Shown: one piece after another, positions 8,471-17,860 of the stretch
Layout: the number at the start of each line of letters is the position of its first letter
Position numbering within the stretch: position 1 is the stretch's first letter
Assembly: GCF_014196335.1 (NCBI RefSeq)
Contig: NZ_JACIDM010000002.1
Location: 248,001-312,000 of the forward strand
Length of the DNA stretch: 64,000 nucleotides
Reading direction: 5' to 3'
Source: Brevundimonas lenta
GTDB taxonomy: Bacteria; Pseudomonadota; Alphaproteobacteria; Caulobacterales; Caulobacteraceae
Translations under genes and position numbers: made by a program
The notes under the pieces: generated by a model
Databases searched by the model: none
Told to the model about the DNA's origin: nothing
Seen by the model: only the letters and a program-made list of their open reading frames with translations

Positions 8471-8941
8471 ATGAAGTGCCCCTTCTGCGGAAATCAGGAC
8501 ACCCAGGTGAAGGACAGCCGCCCGTCGGATGACGGCGCGGCCATCCGCCGTCGCCGGTCCTGCCCGCAGTGCAACGGGCGCTTCACCACCTTCGAGCGCG
8601 TCCAGCTGCGCGAGCTGATGATCCTCAAGCGCAATGGCCGCCGCACGCCCTTCGATCGCGACAAGCTGGAGCGCTCGCTGGGCATCGCCCTGCGCAAGCG
8701 CCCGGTGCAGCCCGAGCAGATCGAACAGCTGGTCAGCCGCATCACCCGCCAGCTGGAAAGCCTGGGCGAGACCGAGATCCCGTCCTCGACCGTCGGCGAC
8801 TTCATCATGAAGGCGCTGAAGGGCGTCGATGAGGTCGCCTACGTCCGCTACGCCTCGGTCTACAAGGACTTCCGCCACACCGGCGACTTCGCCCGATTCC
8901 TCGGCGACGAGGGTCTGGACGACGAGACCGGCTCGCGCTGA
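8471..8941 (+). CDS. nrdR: Transcriptional repressor NrdR
   Basis: Represses ribonucleotide reductase genes by sensing ATP/dATP. 156 residues: an N-terminal zinc ribbon with CPFCG at residues 3-7 and CPQCNGRF near 34, then an ATP-cone domain ([17 protein letters not shown] onwards). All four zinc cysteines are present. The stop overlaps the ATG of the next gene (TGATG), so translation is probably coupled to the riboflavin genes. Confidence 0.97.
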   Translation: MKCPFCGNQDTQVKDSRPSDDGAAIRRRRSCPQCNGRFTTFERVQLRELMILKRNGRRTPFDRDKLERSLGIALRKRPVQPEQIEQLVSRITRQLESLGETEIPSSTVGDFIMKALKGVDEVAYVRYASVYKDFRHTGDFARFLGDEGLDDETGSR

Positions 8942-9567
8942 TGCGGCCCACCGTCACCCTGAAGCTGGCGACGTCGCTCGACGGTCGCATCGCCACCGCG
9001 TCCGGCGAGAGCAAATGGATCACCGGCGAGCCCGCGCGCCTTGAAGGGCATCGCCTGCGCGCCGGTCATGACGCCATCCTCGTCGGCGTCGAGACCGTTC
9101 TGGCCGATGATCCCGAACTGACCGCGCGCTTGCCGGGCCGTCCCGTCGATCAGCCCCTCCGCGTCGTCCTCGACAGCCGCCTGCGCACGCCGGAAACGGC
9201 CAAGGTCGCGAGCGGCGACACCCTCATCCTCACCGTCTCCGGGCCTCGCCCGGTCGGTCACGCCAAGGTCGAACAGATCGACGCGCTGGATGGGCGGCCG
9301 TCTCCGGAGGCCGTGTTGCGGGCCATCCGTCGTGCCGGAGAGAATTCGGTCCTCATCGAGGGCGGCGGACAGGTGGCGGCGTCGTTCCTCCGCGCCGGCC
9401 TTGTCGACCGGCTGGAGTGGTTCCGGGCGCCGATCCTGCTGGGCGGGGAGGGGCGGCCCTGCGTCGCCGCCCTCGCGCTTGCAAAGCTGGCCGACGCCCC
9501 CAAGTTCCGGCGTCTGTCGGTCGAGCCGTGCGGCGACGACCTTTGGGAACGCTACGAAAGACTCTGA
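8941..9567 (+). CDS. ribD: RibD reductase domain only (5-amino-6-(5-phosphoribosylamino)uracil reductase-type)
   Basis: 208 residues that align only with the C-terminal NADPH-dependent reductase half of bifunctional RibD: VTLKLATSLDGRIAT at residues 4-18, SKWITGEPAR near 24, HDAILVGVETVLADDPELT near 43, and a C-terminal SVLIEGGGQVAASFL near 138. The zinc deaminase domain with HAE and PCxxxxxxPPC motifs, normally N-terminal, is absent: nrdR ends exactly where this gene begins. The deaminase step must be encoded elsewhere. Starts at ATG 8941, overlapping nrdR by one base; ribE follows directly. Confidence 0.88.
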   Translation: MRPTVTLKLATSLDGRIATASGESKWITGEPARLEGHRLRAGHDAILVGVETVLADDPELTARLPGRPVDQPLRVVLDSRLRTPETAKVASGDTLILTVSGPRPVGHAKVEQIDALDGRPSPEAVLRAIRRAGENSVLIEGGGQVAASFLRAGLVDRLEWFRAPILLGGEGRPCVAALALAKLADAPKFRRLSVEPCGDDLWERYERL

Positions 9568-10158
9568 ATGTTCACCGGCATCGTCACGGACATCGGCCGC
9601 GTACGGAAGGTCGAGCAGACCGCGCGCGACCGACGCTATGAGGTCGAGACGGCGTGGGACACGTCGGGCATCGATCTCGGCGCCTCGATCAGCCATGCCG
9701 GCTGCTGCCTGACGGTCACCGAAAAAGGCCCGGGCTGGTTCGCGGTCGAGGTGTCCGGCGAGACCCTGTCGAAGACCAACCTGGGCGACTGGACCGAAGG
9801 CCATCGCGTCAATCTCGAGCGCGCGGCGAAGCTGGGCGACGAGCTCGGCGGCCACATCGTGTCGGGCCACGTGGATGGCCTGGGCCGTGTCGTCGCGGTC
9901 GAACCCGAGGGCGGCTCGCACCGCGTTCACATCGAGGTTCCGGCGCCCCTGCATCGCTTCATCGCGCCGAAAGGCTCGATCACCGTCGATGGCGTTTCGC
10001 TGACCGTCAACGCCGTCGAGGGACAGCGCTTCGAGGTCAACATCATCCCTCACACCTGGGAAGCGACCACCCTGGGGACGCTGAATCCGGGCGATCCGGT
10101 GAATCTCGAGATCGACATGCTGGCGCGATACCTCGCGCGGTGGCAGGAGACGGCGTGA
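9568..10158 (+). CDS. ribE: Riboflavin synthase alpha subunit
   Basis: Dismutates two 6,7-dimethyl-8-ribityllumazines to riboflavin. 196 residues with two lumazine-binding barrels: the first opens with MFTGIVTDIGRVRK, the second carries GHIVSGHVDGLGRV near residue 95 and SITVDGVSLTVN near 138. It starts immediately after the ribD stop and overlaps the next ATG by one base (TGATG). Some nomenclatures call the same gene ribC or ribB. Confidence 0.95.
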   Translation: MFTGIVTDIGRVRKVEQTARDRRYEVETAWDTSGIDLGASISHAGCCLTVTEKGPGWFAVEVSGETLSKTNLGDWTEGHRVNLERAAKLGDELGGHIVSGHVDGLGRVVAVEPEGGSHRVHIEVPAPLHRFIAPKGSITVDGVSLTVNAVEGQRFEVNIIPHTWEATTLGTLNPGDPVNLEIDMLARYLARWQETA

Positions 10159-11291
10159 TGCAACTGGCCGCTAACATGAACGACAGCCCGATCAGCCCCA
10201 TCGAGGATATCCTCGAAGACGCCCGTAACGGGAAGCCCTACATCCTCGTCGACGCCGAGGATCGTGAGAACGAGGGCGACGTCATCATCCCGGCGCAGTT
10301 CGCGACGCCGGACCAGATCAATTTCATGGCCCGCCACGCGCGCGGCCTGATCTGCCTGGCCATGACCGCAGAGCGCGCCCGTCAGCTGCGCCTGCCGCCG
10401 ATGGCCGCGGACAATCGCGAGAGCATGGGCACCGCCTTCACCGTCTCGATCGAGGCGAAGGAGGGTGTAACGACCGGGATCAGCGCCGCCGACCGCGCTC
10501 GCACCGTTCAGGTCGCCTCCGATCCGACGAAGGGCGCGGACGACATCGTCTCGCCGGGCCACATCTTCCCGCTGGTCGCGCGTGACGGCGGCGTGCTGGT
10601 CCGCACCGGTCACACCGAGGCCGCTGTCGACATCAGCCGCATGGCGGGCCTGACCCCCGCCGGCGTCATCTGCGAGATCATGAACGACGACGGCACCATG
10701 GCCCGCATGCCGGACCTCGTCGCCTTCGCCCAGCTGCACGGCCTGAAGATCGGCACCATCGCCGACCTGATCGCCTATCGCCGTCGCACCGAGCGTTTCG
10801 TCGAGCGGGTGATGGATACGCCGTTCGAGAGCGTTCACGGCGGCCCGTACCGCCTGATGCTCTACAGGAACATCATCGAGGGCCATGAACACGTCGCCCT
10901 GGTTCACGGCAAGATCGAGCCGGGCAAGCCGACCCTGGTGCGGATGCACCAGGTCGATTTCGCCGCCGACCTGCTGGGCCATGTCGAGGCGCGTCAGAAC
11001 TACGTGCCCGCGGCCCTGAAGGCGATCAGCGAGCATGACGGCGCCGGTGTCACTGTCTTCCTGCGCGATCCCGACCTGCAGGGTCTGGCGGAACGCTTGG
11101 CCGGCGTCGAGAAGCCCAAGGCCGTCGACCGCTCGATCCGCAACTACGGCGTCGGCGCCCAGATCCTGCTGGACCTCGGCGTGCGCGACATGATCGTCAT
11201 GAGCTCGACGCGCCCCAATCCCACCGCGCTCGAAGGCTACGGCCTGCGCATCGTCGGCTGGCGCGACATGGACGGAGAAGACCAATCGTAA
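10158..11291 (+). CDS. ribBA: DHBP synthase with degenerate GTP cyclohydrolase II domain (RibBX-type)
   Basis: 377 residues. Residues about 15-215 form 3,4-dihydroxy-2-butanone 4-phosphate synthase, with [24 protein letters not shown] and [16 protein letters not shown] intact. The C-terminal half resembles GTP cyclohydrolase II in its frame ([18 protein letters not shown]), but the zinc motif CLTGD...CDCG is gone; no Cys remains there. This matches the alphaproteobacterial RibBX form, in which the second domain is inactive as a cyclohydrolase. A separate ribA is expected elsewhere. A second in-frame ATG is at 10176. The stop TAA overlaps the first codon of ribH. Confidence 0.9.
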   Translation: MQLAANMNDSPISPIEDILEDARNGKPYILVDAEDRENEGDVIIPAQFATPDQINFMARHARGLICLAMTAERARQLRLPPMAADNRESMGTAFTVSIEAKEGVTTGISAADRARTVQVASDPTKGADDIVSPGHIFPLVARDGGVLVRTGHTEAAVDISRMAGLTPAGVICEIMNDDGTMARMPDLVAFAQLHGLKIGTIADLIAYRRRTERFVERVMDTPFESVHGGPYRLMLYRNIIEGHEHVALVHGKIEPGKPTLVRMHQVDFAADLLGHVEARQNYVPAALKAISEHDGAGVTVFLRDPDLQGLAERLAGVEKPKAVDRSIRNYGVGAQILLDLGVRDMIVMSSTRPNPTALEGYGLRIVGWRDMDGEDQS

Positions 11292-11749
11292 GCGAACCCA
11301 TCCGCGTCCTCATCGTTGAGGCGCGCTTCTATGACGACCTGGCCGACGCCCTGCTGGACGGGGCGAAGGACGTCCTGCGTTCGCAAGGCGTCGAATTCGA
11401 CGTCGTCTCGGTTCCCGGCGCTCTGGAAGTGCCGACCGCCATCGCCATGGCCGATGACGCCGCCCGTCTGCCGACGGCGCCGCGCTACGACGGCTACGTC
11501 GCCCTGGGCTGCGTGATCCGTGGCGAAACCTATCATTTCGAGATCGTGTCGGACCAATCGGCCGCCGGTCTGCGCAACCTCGGCCTCAAGGGCGTCGCCA
11601 TCGGCAACGGCATCCTGACGACCGAGGACGAGGACCAGGCCTGGGCCCGCGCGCGTCGCAGCGAGGGCGACAAGGGCGGCGGCGCCGCACGTGCCTGTCT
11701 CGACCTCATTGCGCTGCGCAAGCGGCTGCGCGTAGGACTGGGCTCGTGA
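11288..11749 (+). CDS. ribH: 6,7-dimethyl-8-ribityllumazine synthase, no canonical start codon
   Basis: Forms lumazine from the RibBA and RibD products. Homology begins at once after codon 11288: [17 protein letters not shown], then [17 protein letters not shown] near residue 47 and the active-site region [14 protein letters not shown] near 78, giving 153 residues, a normal length. The first codon is GTA, not GTG; no ATG, GTG or TTG occurs in frame until 11429, which would remove the fold's first third. GGAG lies at 11274-11277. The preceding gene ends in TAA at 11289-11291. One G-to-A change would turn an ordinary GTGA overlap into this arrangement. Confidence 0.85.
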   Translation, partial: VSEPIRVLIVEARFYDDLADALLDGAKDVLRSQGVEFDVVSVPGALEVPTAIAMADDAARLPTAPRYDGYVALGCVIRGETYHFEIVSDQSAAGLRNLGLKGVAIGNGILTTEDEDQAWARARRSEGDKGGGAARACLDLIALRKRLRVGLGS

Positions 11750-12270
11750 CCGAACCCAACAGCCTCAAGTCCGTCCTCGAGCAACTCGCCGAGGCGGAAA
11801 AGTCCCGCGCCGAACCGACCCTGACCTCGCGTCAGCGCCGCGCGCGCACCGTCGCACGCCTCGCCGCGGTCCAGGCGCTCTACCAGATGGAGCTGGCCGG
11901 GGAGGGCGTCGACACCGTCATCACCGAGTTCTCGAACCATCGCTTCGACGCCGACATCGAGGGTGAACCCCTGGCTGAGGCCGATGAGGCGTATTTCGCC
12001 GACATCGTCCGGGGCGTGGTCGGCCATCAGCGTCAGATCGATGAGACGGTGAAGGCTCGCCTGGCGTCCAACTGGCGTCTGGAACGCCTCGACTCCACGC
12101 TGCGCGCCCTGCTGCGCGCCGGCGCCTGGGAGCTGCGCGAGCGCAAGGACGTGCCGAAGGAGATCGTCATCGACGAGTACGTCGAACTGGCGAAGGCCTT
12201 CTTCGACGACTCCGAGGCCAAGTTCGTCAACGCTGCGCTGGATGGCGTGGCCCGGGACGTGCGCGGCTGA
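11746..12270 (+). CDS. nusB: Transcription antitermination protein NusB
   Basis: RNA-binding antitermination factor used in rRNA transcription with NusE. 174 residues: [20 protein letters not shown] near residue 25 opens the helical domain, and the C-terminal [18 protein letters not shown] with [12 protein letters not shown] is the family signature. A charged 25-residue N-terminal extension precedes the core, common in alphaproteobacteria. GTG 11746 overlaps the ribH stop as GTGA. The ribH-nusB-thiL order is widely conserved. Confidence 0.96.
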   Translation: MTEPNSLKSVLEQLAEAEKSRAEPTLTSRQRRARTVARLAAVQALYQMELAGEGVDTVITEFSNHRFDADIEGEPLAEADEAYFADIVRGVVGHQRQIDETVKARLASNWRLERLDSTLRALLRAGAWELRERKDVPKEIVIDEYVELAKAFFDDSEAKFVNAALDGVARDVRG

Positions 12271-12276
12271 TCGCTG

Positions 12277-13266
12277 ATGCCCGCGATCGACGTCGCCGGC
12301 GAGTTTGAAACCATCCGGCGGCTGTTCGCCCCGCTGGCCCACCCTGAGTGGGGCCGCGGCCTGCTGGACGACGTCGCCGTCGTGCCGTCGAAGCCGGGCT
12401 TCGATCTGGTCCTGACCAAGGACACGATCGTCGAAGGCGTCCACTTCCTGCCGACCGACCCGCTGGACACGGTCGCCCAGAAGCTGCTGCGCGTGAACCT
12501 GTCGGACCTCGCCGCCAAGGGCGCCGAAGCCTTCGGCTACCTCCTGTCCTGCGGCTGGTCCGAGCGCTGTGGCTGGCCCGAGCGCGAGGCCTTCGCCCAG
12601 GGGCTGGCCCGGGACCAGAAGGCCTTCGGCGTCGCCCTGCTGGGCGGCGACACGGTCGTCACGCCCGGTCCCGCGACCTTCTCCCTGACCCTCATGGGCT
12701 GGACCCCCAAGGGCCGGGCTGTCAGCCGCGGCGGGGCGCAACCCGGCGACCTGGTCTTCGTCACCGGCCACATCGGCGACGGCTGGCTGGGTCTGGAAGC
12801 GGTTCAGGACAAGACCTCGCTCGACATGGAACGCGTCGCCGCCCTGGTCGAACACTACCGCCGGCCGGTTCCCTGCACGGATTTCCTCCTGCCGGTGCGT
12901 GACATGGCCACCGCCTCCATCGACGTCTCGGATGGCCTGATCGCCGATCTTGGCCATCTGGCCAGCGCCAGTCGCGTGGCCGTAGACATTGATCTGGAAC
13001 TCACGCCTCTGTCCGGCGCCGCCCAGGCCTGGTTCGAGGGCCGGGTGGATCCCCAGGCCGCGCTGGAAAAGCTGGTCACCGGCGGGGACGACTACGAGAT
13101 CGCCTTCACGGCCAATCCCCGCGACGAGCCGGCCCTTCGTCGCGAGGCCGACCGTCGCCACCTCCGCCTGACCTGTCTCGGCCGCGTCACCGCCGGCAAG
13201 GGCGTCACGGCGCGCTTCGGCGGTGAACCGGTCGCCTTCGAGACCTCCGGCTTCACCCACGGCTAG
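12277..13266 (+). CDS. thiL: Thiamine-monophosphate kinase
   Basis: Phosphorylates thiamine monophosphate to thiamine diphosphate, ATP- and Mg-dependent. 329 residues. Metal-binding aspartates are in LLDDVAVV near residue 30 and TKDTIVEGVHF near 48; NLSDLAAKGAEAFGYLLS near 76, LLGGDTVVTPGP near 125, IDVSDGLIADLGHL near 215 and GGDDYEIAF near 270 complete the family pattern. It follows nusB by 6 bases. No TPP riboswitch was seen. Confidence 0.96.
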   Translation: MPAIDVAGEFETIRRLFAPLAHPEWGRGLLDDVAVVPSKPGFDLVLTKDTIVEGVHFLPTDPLDTVAQKLLRVNLSDLAAKGAEAFGYLLSCGWSERCGWPEREAFAQGLARDQKAFGVALLGGDTVVTPGPATFSLTLMGWTPKGRAVSRGGAQPGDLVFVTGHIGDGWLGLEAVQDKTSLDMERVAALVEHYRRPVPCTDFLLPVRDMATASIDVSDGLIADLGHLASASRVAVDIDLELTPLSGAAQAWFEGRVDPQAALEKLVTGGDDYEIAFTANPRDEPALRREADRRHLRLTCLGRVTAGKGVTARFGGEPVAFETSGFTHG

Positions 13267-13305
13267 GCAACGAAATCTCAAGGCGCGCCGGGGCAGGGTG
13301 TCGCC

Positions 13306-13728
13306 ATGCGCCGCAGAGACCTCATCGCCGCCACCGCCGTCCTTCCCGCCGCGATCGCGACCGGCGCCGCGGCCAGCGACCGTCCGGCCCCCAGCGCGGC
13401 CAGCGTCGGCATCTCGGGCGTCGGCCTCCCGGTCATCGTCGGCGGCCGCATCCGCAACTACGTCTTCGTCTCTCTCCGCCTGCACCTCGGCGGCTCGGCG
13501 ACGCCGGAGTCCATGCGCCTGAAGGAGGCCTATCTGCGCGACGCCCTGGTCCGCGCCGGGCATCGGACGCCCTTCGTCCTCGCCGACGACTGGACCCAGC
13601 TGGATGCCGCCGCCCTGTCCGCCAGTCTGATGCGCTCAGCCGCGACAATCGCTGGCCGCGGAGCAGTCACACGGGTCGAAATCGTCAGCCAGGCGCCCCG
13701 CCGGCGGACGGGCGTTCGCGCAGGCTGA
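13306..13728 (+). CDS. Exported protein of unknown function, weakly FliL-like
   Basis: 140 residues from ATG 13306, 39 bases after thiL. The N-terminus MRRRDLIAATAVLPAAIATG looks like a short Tat-type signal (RRRD followed by a weakly hydrophobic stretch). The mature part has VGGRIRNYVFVSLRLHL, a run ending MRLKEAYLRDALVRAGHRTPF and GAVTRVEIVSQ, resembling the beta-strand/helix pattern of FliL C-terminal domains. The resemblance is loose and no flagellar gene is nearby. Likely periplasmic; role unknown. Confidence 0.6.
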   Translation: MRRRDLIAATAVLPAAIATGAAASDRPAPSAASVGISGVGLPVIVGGRIRNYVFVSLRLHLGGSATPESMRLKEAYLRDALVRAGHRTPFVLADDWTQLDAAALSASLMRSAATIAGRGAVTRVEIVSQAPRRRTGVRAG

Positions 13729-13908
13729 CCAGCGTTCACTAACCCTGTTGCGTCCCTTCGACGCATTTGGCACGCTTTCGCCGCAATTCCCGAGGGACGC
13801 ACTTGATGCGTCCGTTGCGCACGGGGGGACCGGAAGGCGGAAAGAGGCGAACAACGCCCACCGCGCCAAGGGTCCGGGCGCCTTACAGACACAGGGTTTG
13901 GAAACGCC

Positions 13909-16059
13909 ATGAGTAACTATCTGTGGCTTGTCATAGCCGCAGGCGCGCTGGGAGTCCTTTACGGGGCCATCCAGACCGCCGCCTTGATGAAAGCTTCAAC
14001 CGGCAACGACCGGATGCGCGAGATCGCCGCGGCGATCCAGGAAGGCGCTTCGGCCTATCTGCGCCGGCAATACACCACCATCGCCATGGTCGGGGTCGTG
14101 ATCCTGATCGCCGCCTGGCTTCTGATCGGCCAATGGGCTGCCATCGGCTTCCTGATCGGCGCCGTCCTCTCGGGCGCCGCAGGCTTCGCCGGCATGCTGA
14201 TCTCGGTCCGCGCCAACGTCCGCACGGCCCAGGCCGCATCTGAAAGTCTGTCGAAGGGTCTGGACCTCGCCTTCCGCTCGGGCGCCATCACCGGCATGTT
14301 CGTGGCTGGCGGCGCCCTGCTGGGCGTGGCGGGCTACTACGCGTTCATGACCCTGGGTATGGGCTTCGAAGGCACCAGCCGCACCGTCATCGACGGACTC
14401 GTGGCCCTCGGCTTCGGCGCCTCGCTGATCTCCATCTTCGCCCGACTGGGCGGCGGCATCTTCACCAAGGGCGCCGACGTGGGCGGCGACATGGTGGGCA
14501 AGGTCGAGGCCGGCATTCCGGAGGATGACCCCCGCAACGCGGCGACCATCGCCGATAACGTGGGCGACAACGTCGGCGACTGCGCCGGCATGGCCGCCGA
14601 CCTGTTCGAGACCTATGCGGTGACCACGGTCGCCACCATGGTCCTGGCGGCGATCTTCTTCCGCGGCAATCCTGCCGTCGACGTCATGATGCTGCTGCCG
14701 CTCGCCATCTGCGGCATCTGCATCGTCACCTCGATCATCGGCTCGTTCTTCGTTCGCCTGGGCAAGAAGCAGAACATTATGGGCGCCCTGTACCAGGGGC
14801 TGATCGTGACCGGCTTGCTGTCGGCCGGGGCCGTCTACTGGGTGATCAGCACGCTGATGACCGGGCCGGTGCAGACCAACGGCGGTCTGATGATCGAGCC
14901 GATGAACTTGTTCTGGTCCGGCATGGTCGGCCTGGTCGTGACCGCCGCCATCGTGGTGATCACCGAATACTACACCGGCACCAACTTCCGTCCGGTGAAG
15001 TCGGTGGCCAACGCCTCGGTCTCCGGCCATGGCACCAACGTCATCCAGGGTCTGGCCATGTCGCTGGAATCGACGGCGCTTCCGGCGCTGACGATCATCA
15101 TCGGCATCGTCGTCACCTACCAGCTGGCGGGCCTCTTCGGCATCGCCATCGCCACCACCACCATGCTCGGCGTGGCCGGCATGATCGTCGCTCTGGACGC
15201 CTTCGGTCCAGTCACCGACAACGCCGGCGGCATCGCCGAAATGGCGGGGCTGCCGCCGGAAGTGCGTCACTCCACCGACGCGCTCGACGCCGTGGGCAAC
15301 ACGACCAAGGCTGTGACCAAGGGCTACGCCATCGGTTCGGCCGGCCTCGGCGCGCTGGTGCTGTTCGCCGCCTACACCGAAGACCTGAAACACTTCACGG
15401 CCGAAGCGGCGCCGGGAAGCTTCTTCGAGGGCGTGGGCACGGTCGCCTTCGACCTGACCAACCCCTACGTCGTGATCGGTCTGCTGTTCGGCGGTCTGCT
15501 GCCCTTCCTGTTCGGCGGCATGTCGATGACGGCGGTTGGTCGCGCGGCCGAATCGGTCGTCGCCGAGGTGCGTCGTCAGTTCCGCGAGAACCCGGGCATT
15601 ATGACCGGCGAAGTGAAGCCGGAGTACGGCAAGGCCGTCGACATCCTGACCTCGGCGGCGATCAAGGAGATGATCGTTCCGTCGCTGCTGCCGGTGCTGT
15701 CGCCGATCGTGCTGTTCACGGTGGTGCTGTTCATCCAGCCGGACAAGGCCAACGCCTTCGCCGCTCTGGGCGCCATGCTGATGGGCGTCATCGTGACCGG
15801 TCTGTTCGTGGCCATCTCGATGACCTCGGGTGGCGGCGCATGGGACAACGCCAAGAAGGTCATTGAAGAGGGCTTCACCGACAAGAACGGCGTCGTCCAC
15901 GGCAAGGGCTCCGAGGCTCATAAGGCAGCGGTGACCGGCGATACGGTCGGCGATCCCTACAAGGACACCTCCGGGCCGGCGGTGAACCCGATGATCAAGA
16001 TCACCAACATCGTGGCGCTCCTGCTTCTCGCCGTCCTGGCGAGCGGCAAGATCGGCTGA
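13909..16059 (+). CDS. hppA: Membrane H+-translocating pyrophosphatase, K+-independent type
   Basis: Hydrolyses pyrophosphate and pumps protons across the inner membrane. 716 residues with about 15-16 hydrophobic segments. The substrate site is intact: [20 protein letters not shown] near residue 190, [12 protein letters not shown] near 217, and a third acidic site near the C-terminus ([14 protein letters not shown], near 680). The type-defining segment [10 protein letters not shown] has Lys467 where potassium-dependent enzymes have Ala, so it should work without K+. ATG 13909 follows a 180-base leader with short inverted repeats (GGGACGC/GCGTCCC). A strong terminator at 16113 ends the transcript. 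Confidence 0.97.
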   Translation: MSNYLWLVIAAGALGVLYGAIQTAALMKASTGNDRMREIAAAIQEGASAYLRRQYTTIAMVGVVILIAAWLLIGQWAAIGFLIGAVLSGAAGFAGMLISVRANVRTAQAASESLSKGLDLAFRSGAITGMFVAGGALLGVAGYYAFMTLGMGFEGTSRTVIDGLVALGFGASLISIFARLGGGIFTKGADVGGDMVGKVEAGIPEDDPRNAATIADNVGDNVGDCAGMAADLFETYAVTTVATMVLAAIFFRGNPAVDVMMLLPLAICGICIVTSIIGSFFVRLGKKQNIMGALYQGLIVTGLLSAGAVYWVISTLMTGPVQTNGGLMIEPMNLFWSGMVGLVVTAAIVVITEYYTGTNFRPVKSVANASVSGHGTNVIQGLAMSLESTALPALTIIIGIVVTYQLAGLFGIAIATTTMLGVAGMIVALDAFGPVTDNAGGIAEMAGLPPEVRHSTDALDAVGNTTKAVTKGYAIGSAGLGALVLFAAYTEDLKHFTAEAAPGSFFEGVGTVAFDLTNPYVVIGLLFGGLLPFLFGGMSMTAVGRAAESVVAEVRRQFRENPGIMTGEVKPEYGKAVDILTSAAIKEMIVPSLLPVLSPIVLFTVVLFIQPDKANAFAALGAMLMGVIVTGLFVAISMTSGGGAWDNAKKVIEEGFTDKNGVVHGKGSEAHKAAVTGDTVGDPYKDTSGPAVNPMIKITNIVALLLLAVLASGKIG

Positions 16060-16112
16060 TCGATCTGATACCGCCGCGCCTCGCCGTTCGCGGCGGGGCG
16101 GGCCATCAAGAA

Positions 16113-16144
16113 AAACGCCCCGGAGAGCGATCTCCGGGGCGTTT
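16113..16144. terminator. Bidirectional intrinsic terminator between hppA and bamE
   Basis: A perfect 14-base-pair stem (AAACGCCCCGGAGA with its complement) closes on a GCGA tetraloop. It is followed on the + strand by GCTTTT and on the - strand by a run of T from CTTGATGG-side A residues. It lies between the convergent stops of hppA (16059) and bamE (16167) and should serve both. Confidence 0.9.
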
Positions 16145-16166
16145 GCTTTTCTGTTGTAGCCAGAAG

Positions 16167-16661
16167 CTAGTCCGGGCGGCGCTGGCCGGGGACGTCTTCC
16201 TCGGTCCGGGGCAGCTGGCCACGGGCGACGTTGCCCAGCAGCTGCTCCAGGATGGTCAGCTGGCGGCCGCGGGTCGGCGTCTCGCGGCTGTTCATGGCCA
16301 GACGGTCGCCATCCTCAAGCCCGAGCGTCCGGACACCCGCGACCTGGCCGGCGTCGTTGAACGTGATCTCGGTCACGGTGCGCTGCGTCACCTGGGGCCG
16401 GTTGTAGGTATATTTCTCGGTCGTCTGGCTCATGTAGTACCAGACGTTGTCGCTTTCGAACGTCGAGGTGGTCGACGGCGATCCCAGCTTGGTCAGCACC
16501 GATTCCCGCGTATCCGTGCCGGCGACGATATCGGTCGGCTTGGTATCGATGGCCTGGAAGCCGTTCTGGCCCACGACCGGCGCACAGGCCGAAGTCAGGG
16601 CAGCGGCCGACAGAGCGGCGAGAAGGAGCTTCGAACGGAGCATTGGCGGCGCCTGCGACAT
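16167..16661 (-). CDS. bamE: Outer membrane assembly lipoprotein BamE
   Basis: Small lipoprotein of the BAM complex that inserts beta-barrel proteins in the outer membrane (SmpA/OmlA family). 164 residues; signal LLLAALSAAALTSAC with the lipidated Cys at about 26. The fold signature is DIVAGTDTRESVLTKLGSPS near 45, then NVWYYMSQ and VTEITFNDAGQVAGV. A Pro/Gly/Arg-rich tail follows. ATG 16643, six codons in, is an equally plausible start; neither has a clear ribosome binding site. Convergent with hppA. Confidence 0.88.
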   Translation of the reverse strand: MSQAPPMLRSKLLLAALSAAALTSACAPVVGQNGFQAIDTKPTDIVAGTDTRESVLTKLGSPSTTSTFESDNVWYYMSQTTEKYTYNRPQVTQRTVTEITFNDAGQVAGVRTLGLEDGDRLAMNSRETPTRGRQLTILEQLLGNVARGQLPRTEEDVPGQRRPD

Positions 16662-16730
16662 AACAAGGTCTTTGACCTAACCGGACCCGAGCCTTAGTTC
16701 AACGGCGCGGCGGAAAAGGGGCCGCGAAAC

Positions 16731-17258
16731 ATGCTTCAGAATCTGTTCCGACACCGTCGCCGCGAGCGACTTGGCCAAGCCCTGTACGAGCTGGTGGTGC
16801 TCCAGGCCCGGGATCCGGGATTTTATACGACGCTGGGCGTTGCTGATCGTATCGATGCGCGTTTTGAGCTCTACACGCTCCATATGCTGCTGCTCACGAT
16901 GCGACTGCGCGACGAGGGCGAGCGAGGCGCAGAGGCAGGCCAGCAGTTGTTCGACACCTATGTTTCCGCGCTGGATCACACGCTGCGGGAACTCGGCGTG
17001 GGCGACATCTCGGTCGGCAAGAAGATGCGCAAGCTCGGCGAGTCGCTCTTCGGGCGCATGACGGCCTGGGAAACGCCGTTGCGCGCCGAAGACGCCGATG
17101 CACTGGCGGTTACACTGGCGCGCAATATCTATGAGAGCGAAGACGTCGCCGAGGCGACGTCGCTTGCCGCCTATGCTCTCGCCAGCCGGCGGAGCCTGGC
17201 GGCGCAGACATTTGAACAGGTCGTGGCCGCTCCGGCCTGGGCCGAGGTGAGAGCATGA
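16731..17258 (+). CDS. Ubiquinol-cytochrome c chaperone family protein
   Basis: Bacterial homolog of the mitochondrial Cbp3/UQCC1 factor that helps assemble the cytochrome bc1 complex. 175 residues, helix-rich: LGQALYELVVLQARDPGFY near 15, RFELYTLHMLLLTMRL near 46, and YVSALDHTLRELGVGDISVG near 83, then KMRKLGESLFGRMTAW. Divergent from bamE. Its stop overlaps the next start as ATGA. In Caulobacterales bamE, this gene, a DUF177 gene, plsX and fabH keep this order. Confidence 0.88.
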   Translation: MLQNLFRHRRRERLGQALYELVVLQARDPGFYTTLGVADRIDARFELYTLHMLLLTMRLRDEGERGAEAGQQLFDTYVSALDHTLRELGVGDISVGKKMRKLGESLFGRMTAWETPLRAEDADALAVTLARNIYESEDVAEATSLAAYALASRRSLAAQTFEQVVAAPAWAEVRA

Positions 17259-17767
17259 GTGGTCTGGACCTGCCCTATAGCGAACCTGTCCGACTGCATC
17301 AGATTGGCGGCGGACTGAAGCGGACGCTGTCTCCCGATGCTGCGGCGCGCGCCCGGATCGCGAAAGCGCTGGATCTGGCGTCGCTCGACGCGTTCGAGGC
17401 GGAACTCGATCTGCGGACGACGGCGGCCGGCTGGTCGCTTTCCGGTCGTCTGCGGGCCAGCGCCGTCCAGACCTGCGGAATCACCCTTGAGCCGCTGCCC
17501 GTCGAGATTGACGCGCCCTTCTCGGTTTCGCTGGCCGAACCGGTCGACGAGGACTCGGACGAGATCATCATCTCGATGGAGGACGAATCGCCCGACGTCG
17601 TCGAGGAGGGGCAGATCGACCTCGGACAGTATGCCGTCGAGCAACTGGCGCTCAGGCTGGATCCCTTCCCGAGGAAGCCGGGCGCTGAGTTCGTTCAACC
17701 GGCGGAGCCGGGCGAAATCTCGCCGTTCGCCGTGCTGAAACAGCTTCGCCCTTCCGGCGAAGGTTGA
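17255..17767 (+). CDS. YceD-like DUF177 protein
   Basis: 170 residues, ATG 17255 overlapping the previous gene by four bases. The DUF177 core is VQTCGITLEPLPVEIDAPF near residue 70, with the conserved Cys, then an acidic stretch (DEDSDEIIISMEDESPD) and the conserved IDLGQYAVEQLALRLDPFPR. Homologs in many bacteria sit before rpmF and plsX and affect 23S rRNA/L32 biology; here rpmF is missing between it and plsX. Molecular function is not settled. Confidence 0.88.
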   Translation: MSGLDLPYSEPVRLHQIGGGLKRTLSPDAAARARIAKALDLASLDAFEAELDLRTTAAGWSLSGRLRASAVQTCGITLEPLPVEIDAPFSVSLAEPVDEDSDEIIISMEDESPDVVEEGQIDLGQYAVEQLALRLDPFPRKPGAEFVQPAEPGEISPFAVLKQLRPSGEG

Positions 17768-17860
17768 CGCAGCGTCGACCCGGTTGCATCCCCCTTACGC
17801 GACGCTATCGTCGCCGCCTGACCAGTGCCGTGGATGACGGCGCGACGGAGTCGAAACGGC

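Noticed and set aside
8860..10053. Long - strand frame across ribD and ribE
   Set aside because: Antisense shadow of two clear enzymes with no motif of its own.
8942..11290. FMN riboswitch for the riboflavin genes
   Set aside because: The genes abut or overlap, leaving no leader; no conserved FMN-aptamer sequence was seen upstream of glyA or nrdR either.
13996..15921. 641-codon - strand frame inside hppA
   Set aside because: His/Asp/Gly-rich translation typical of the complement of a GC-rich coding strand; hppA is unambiguous.
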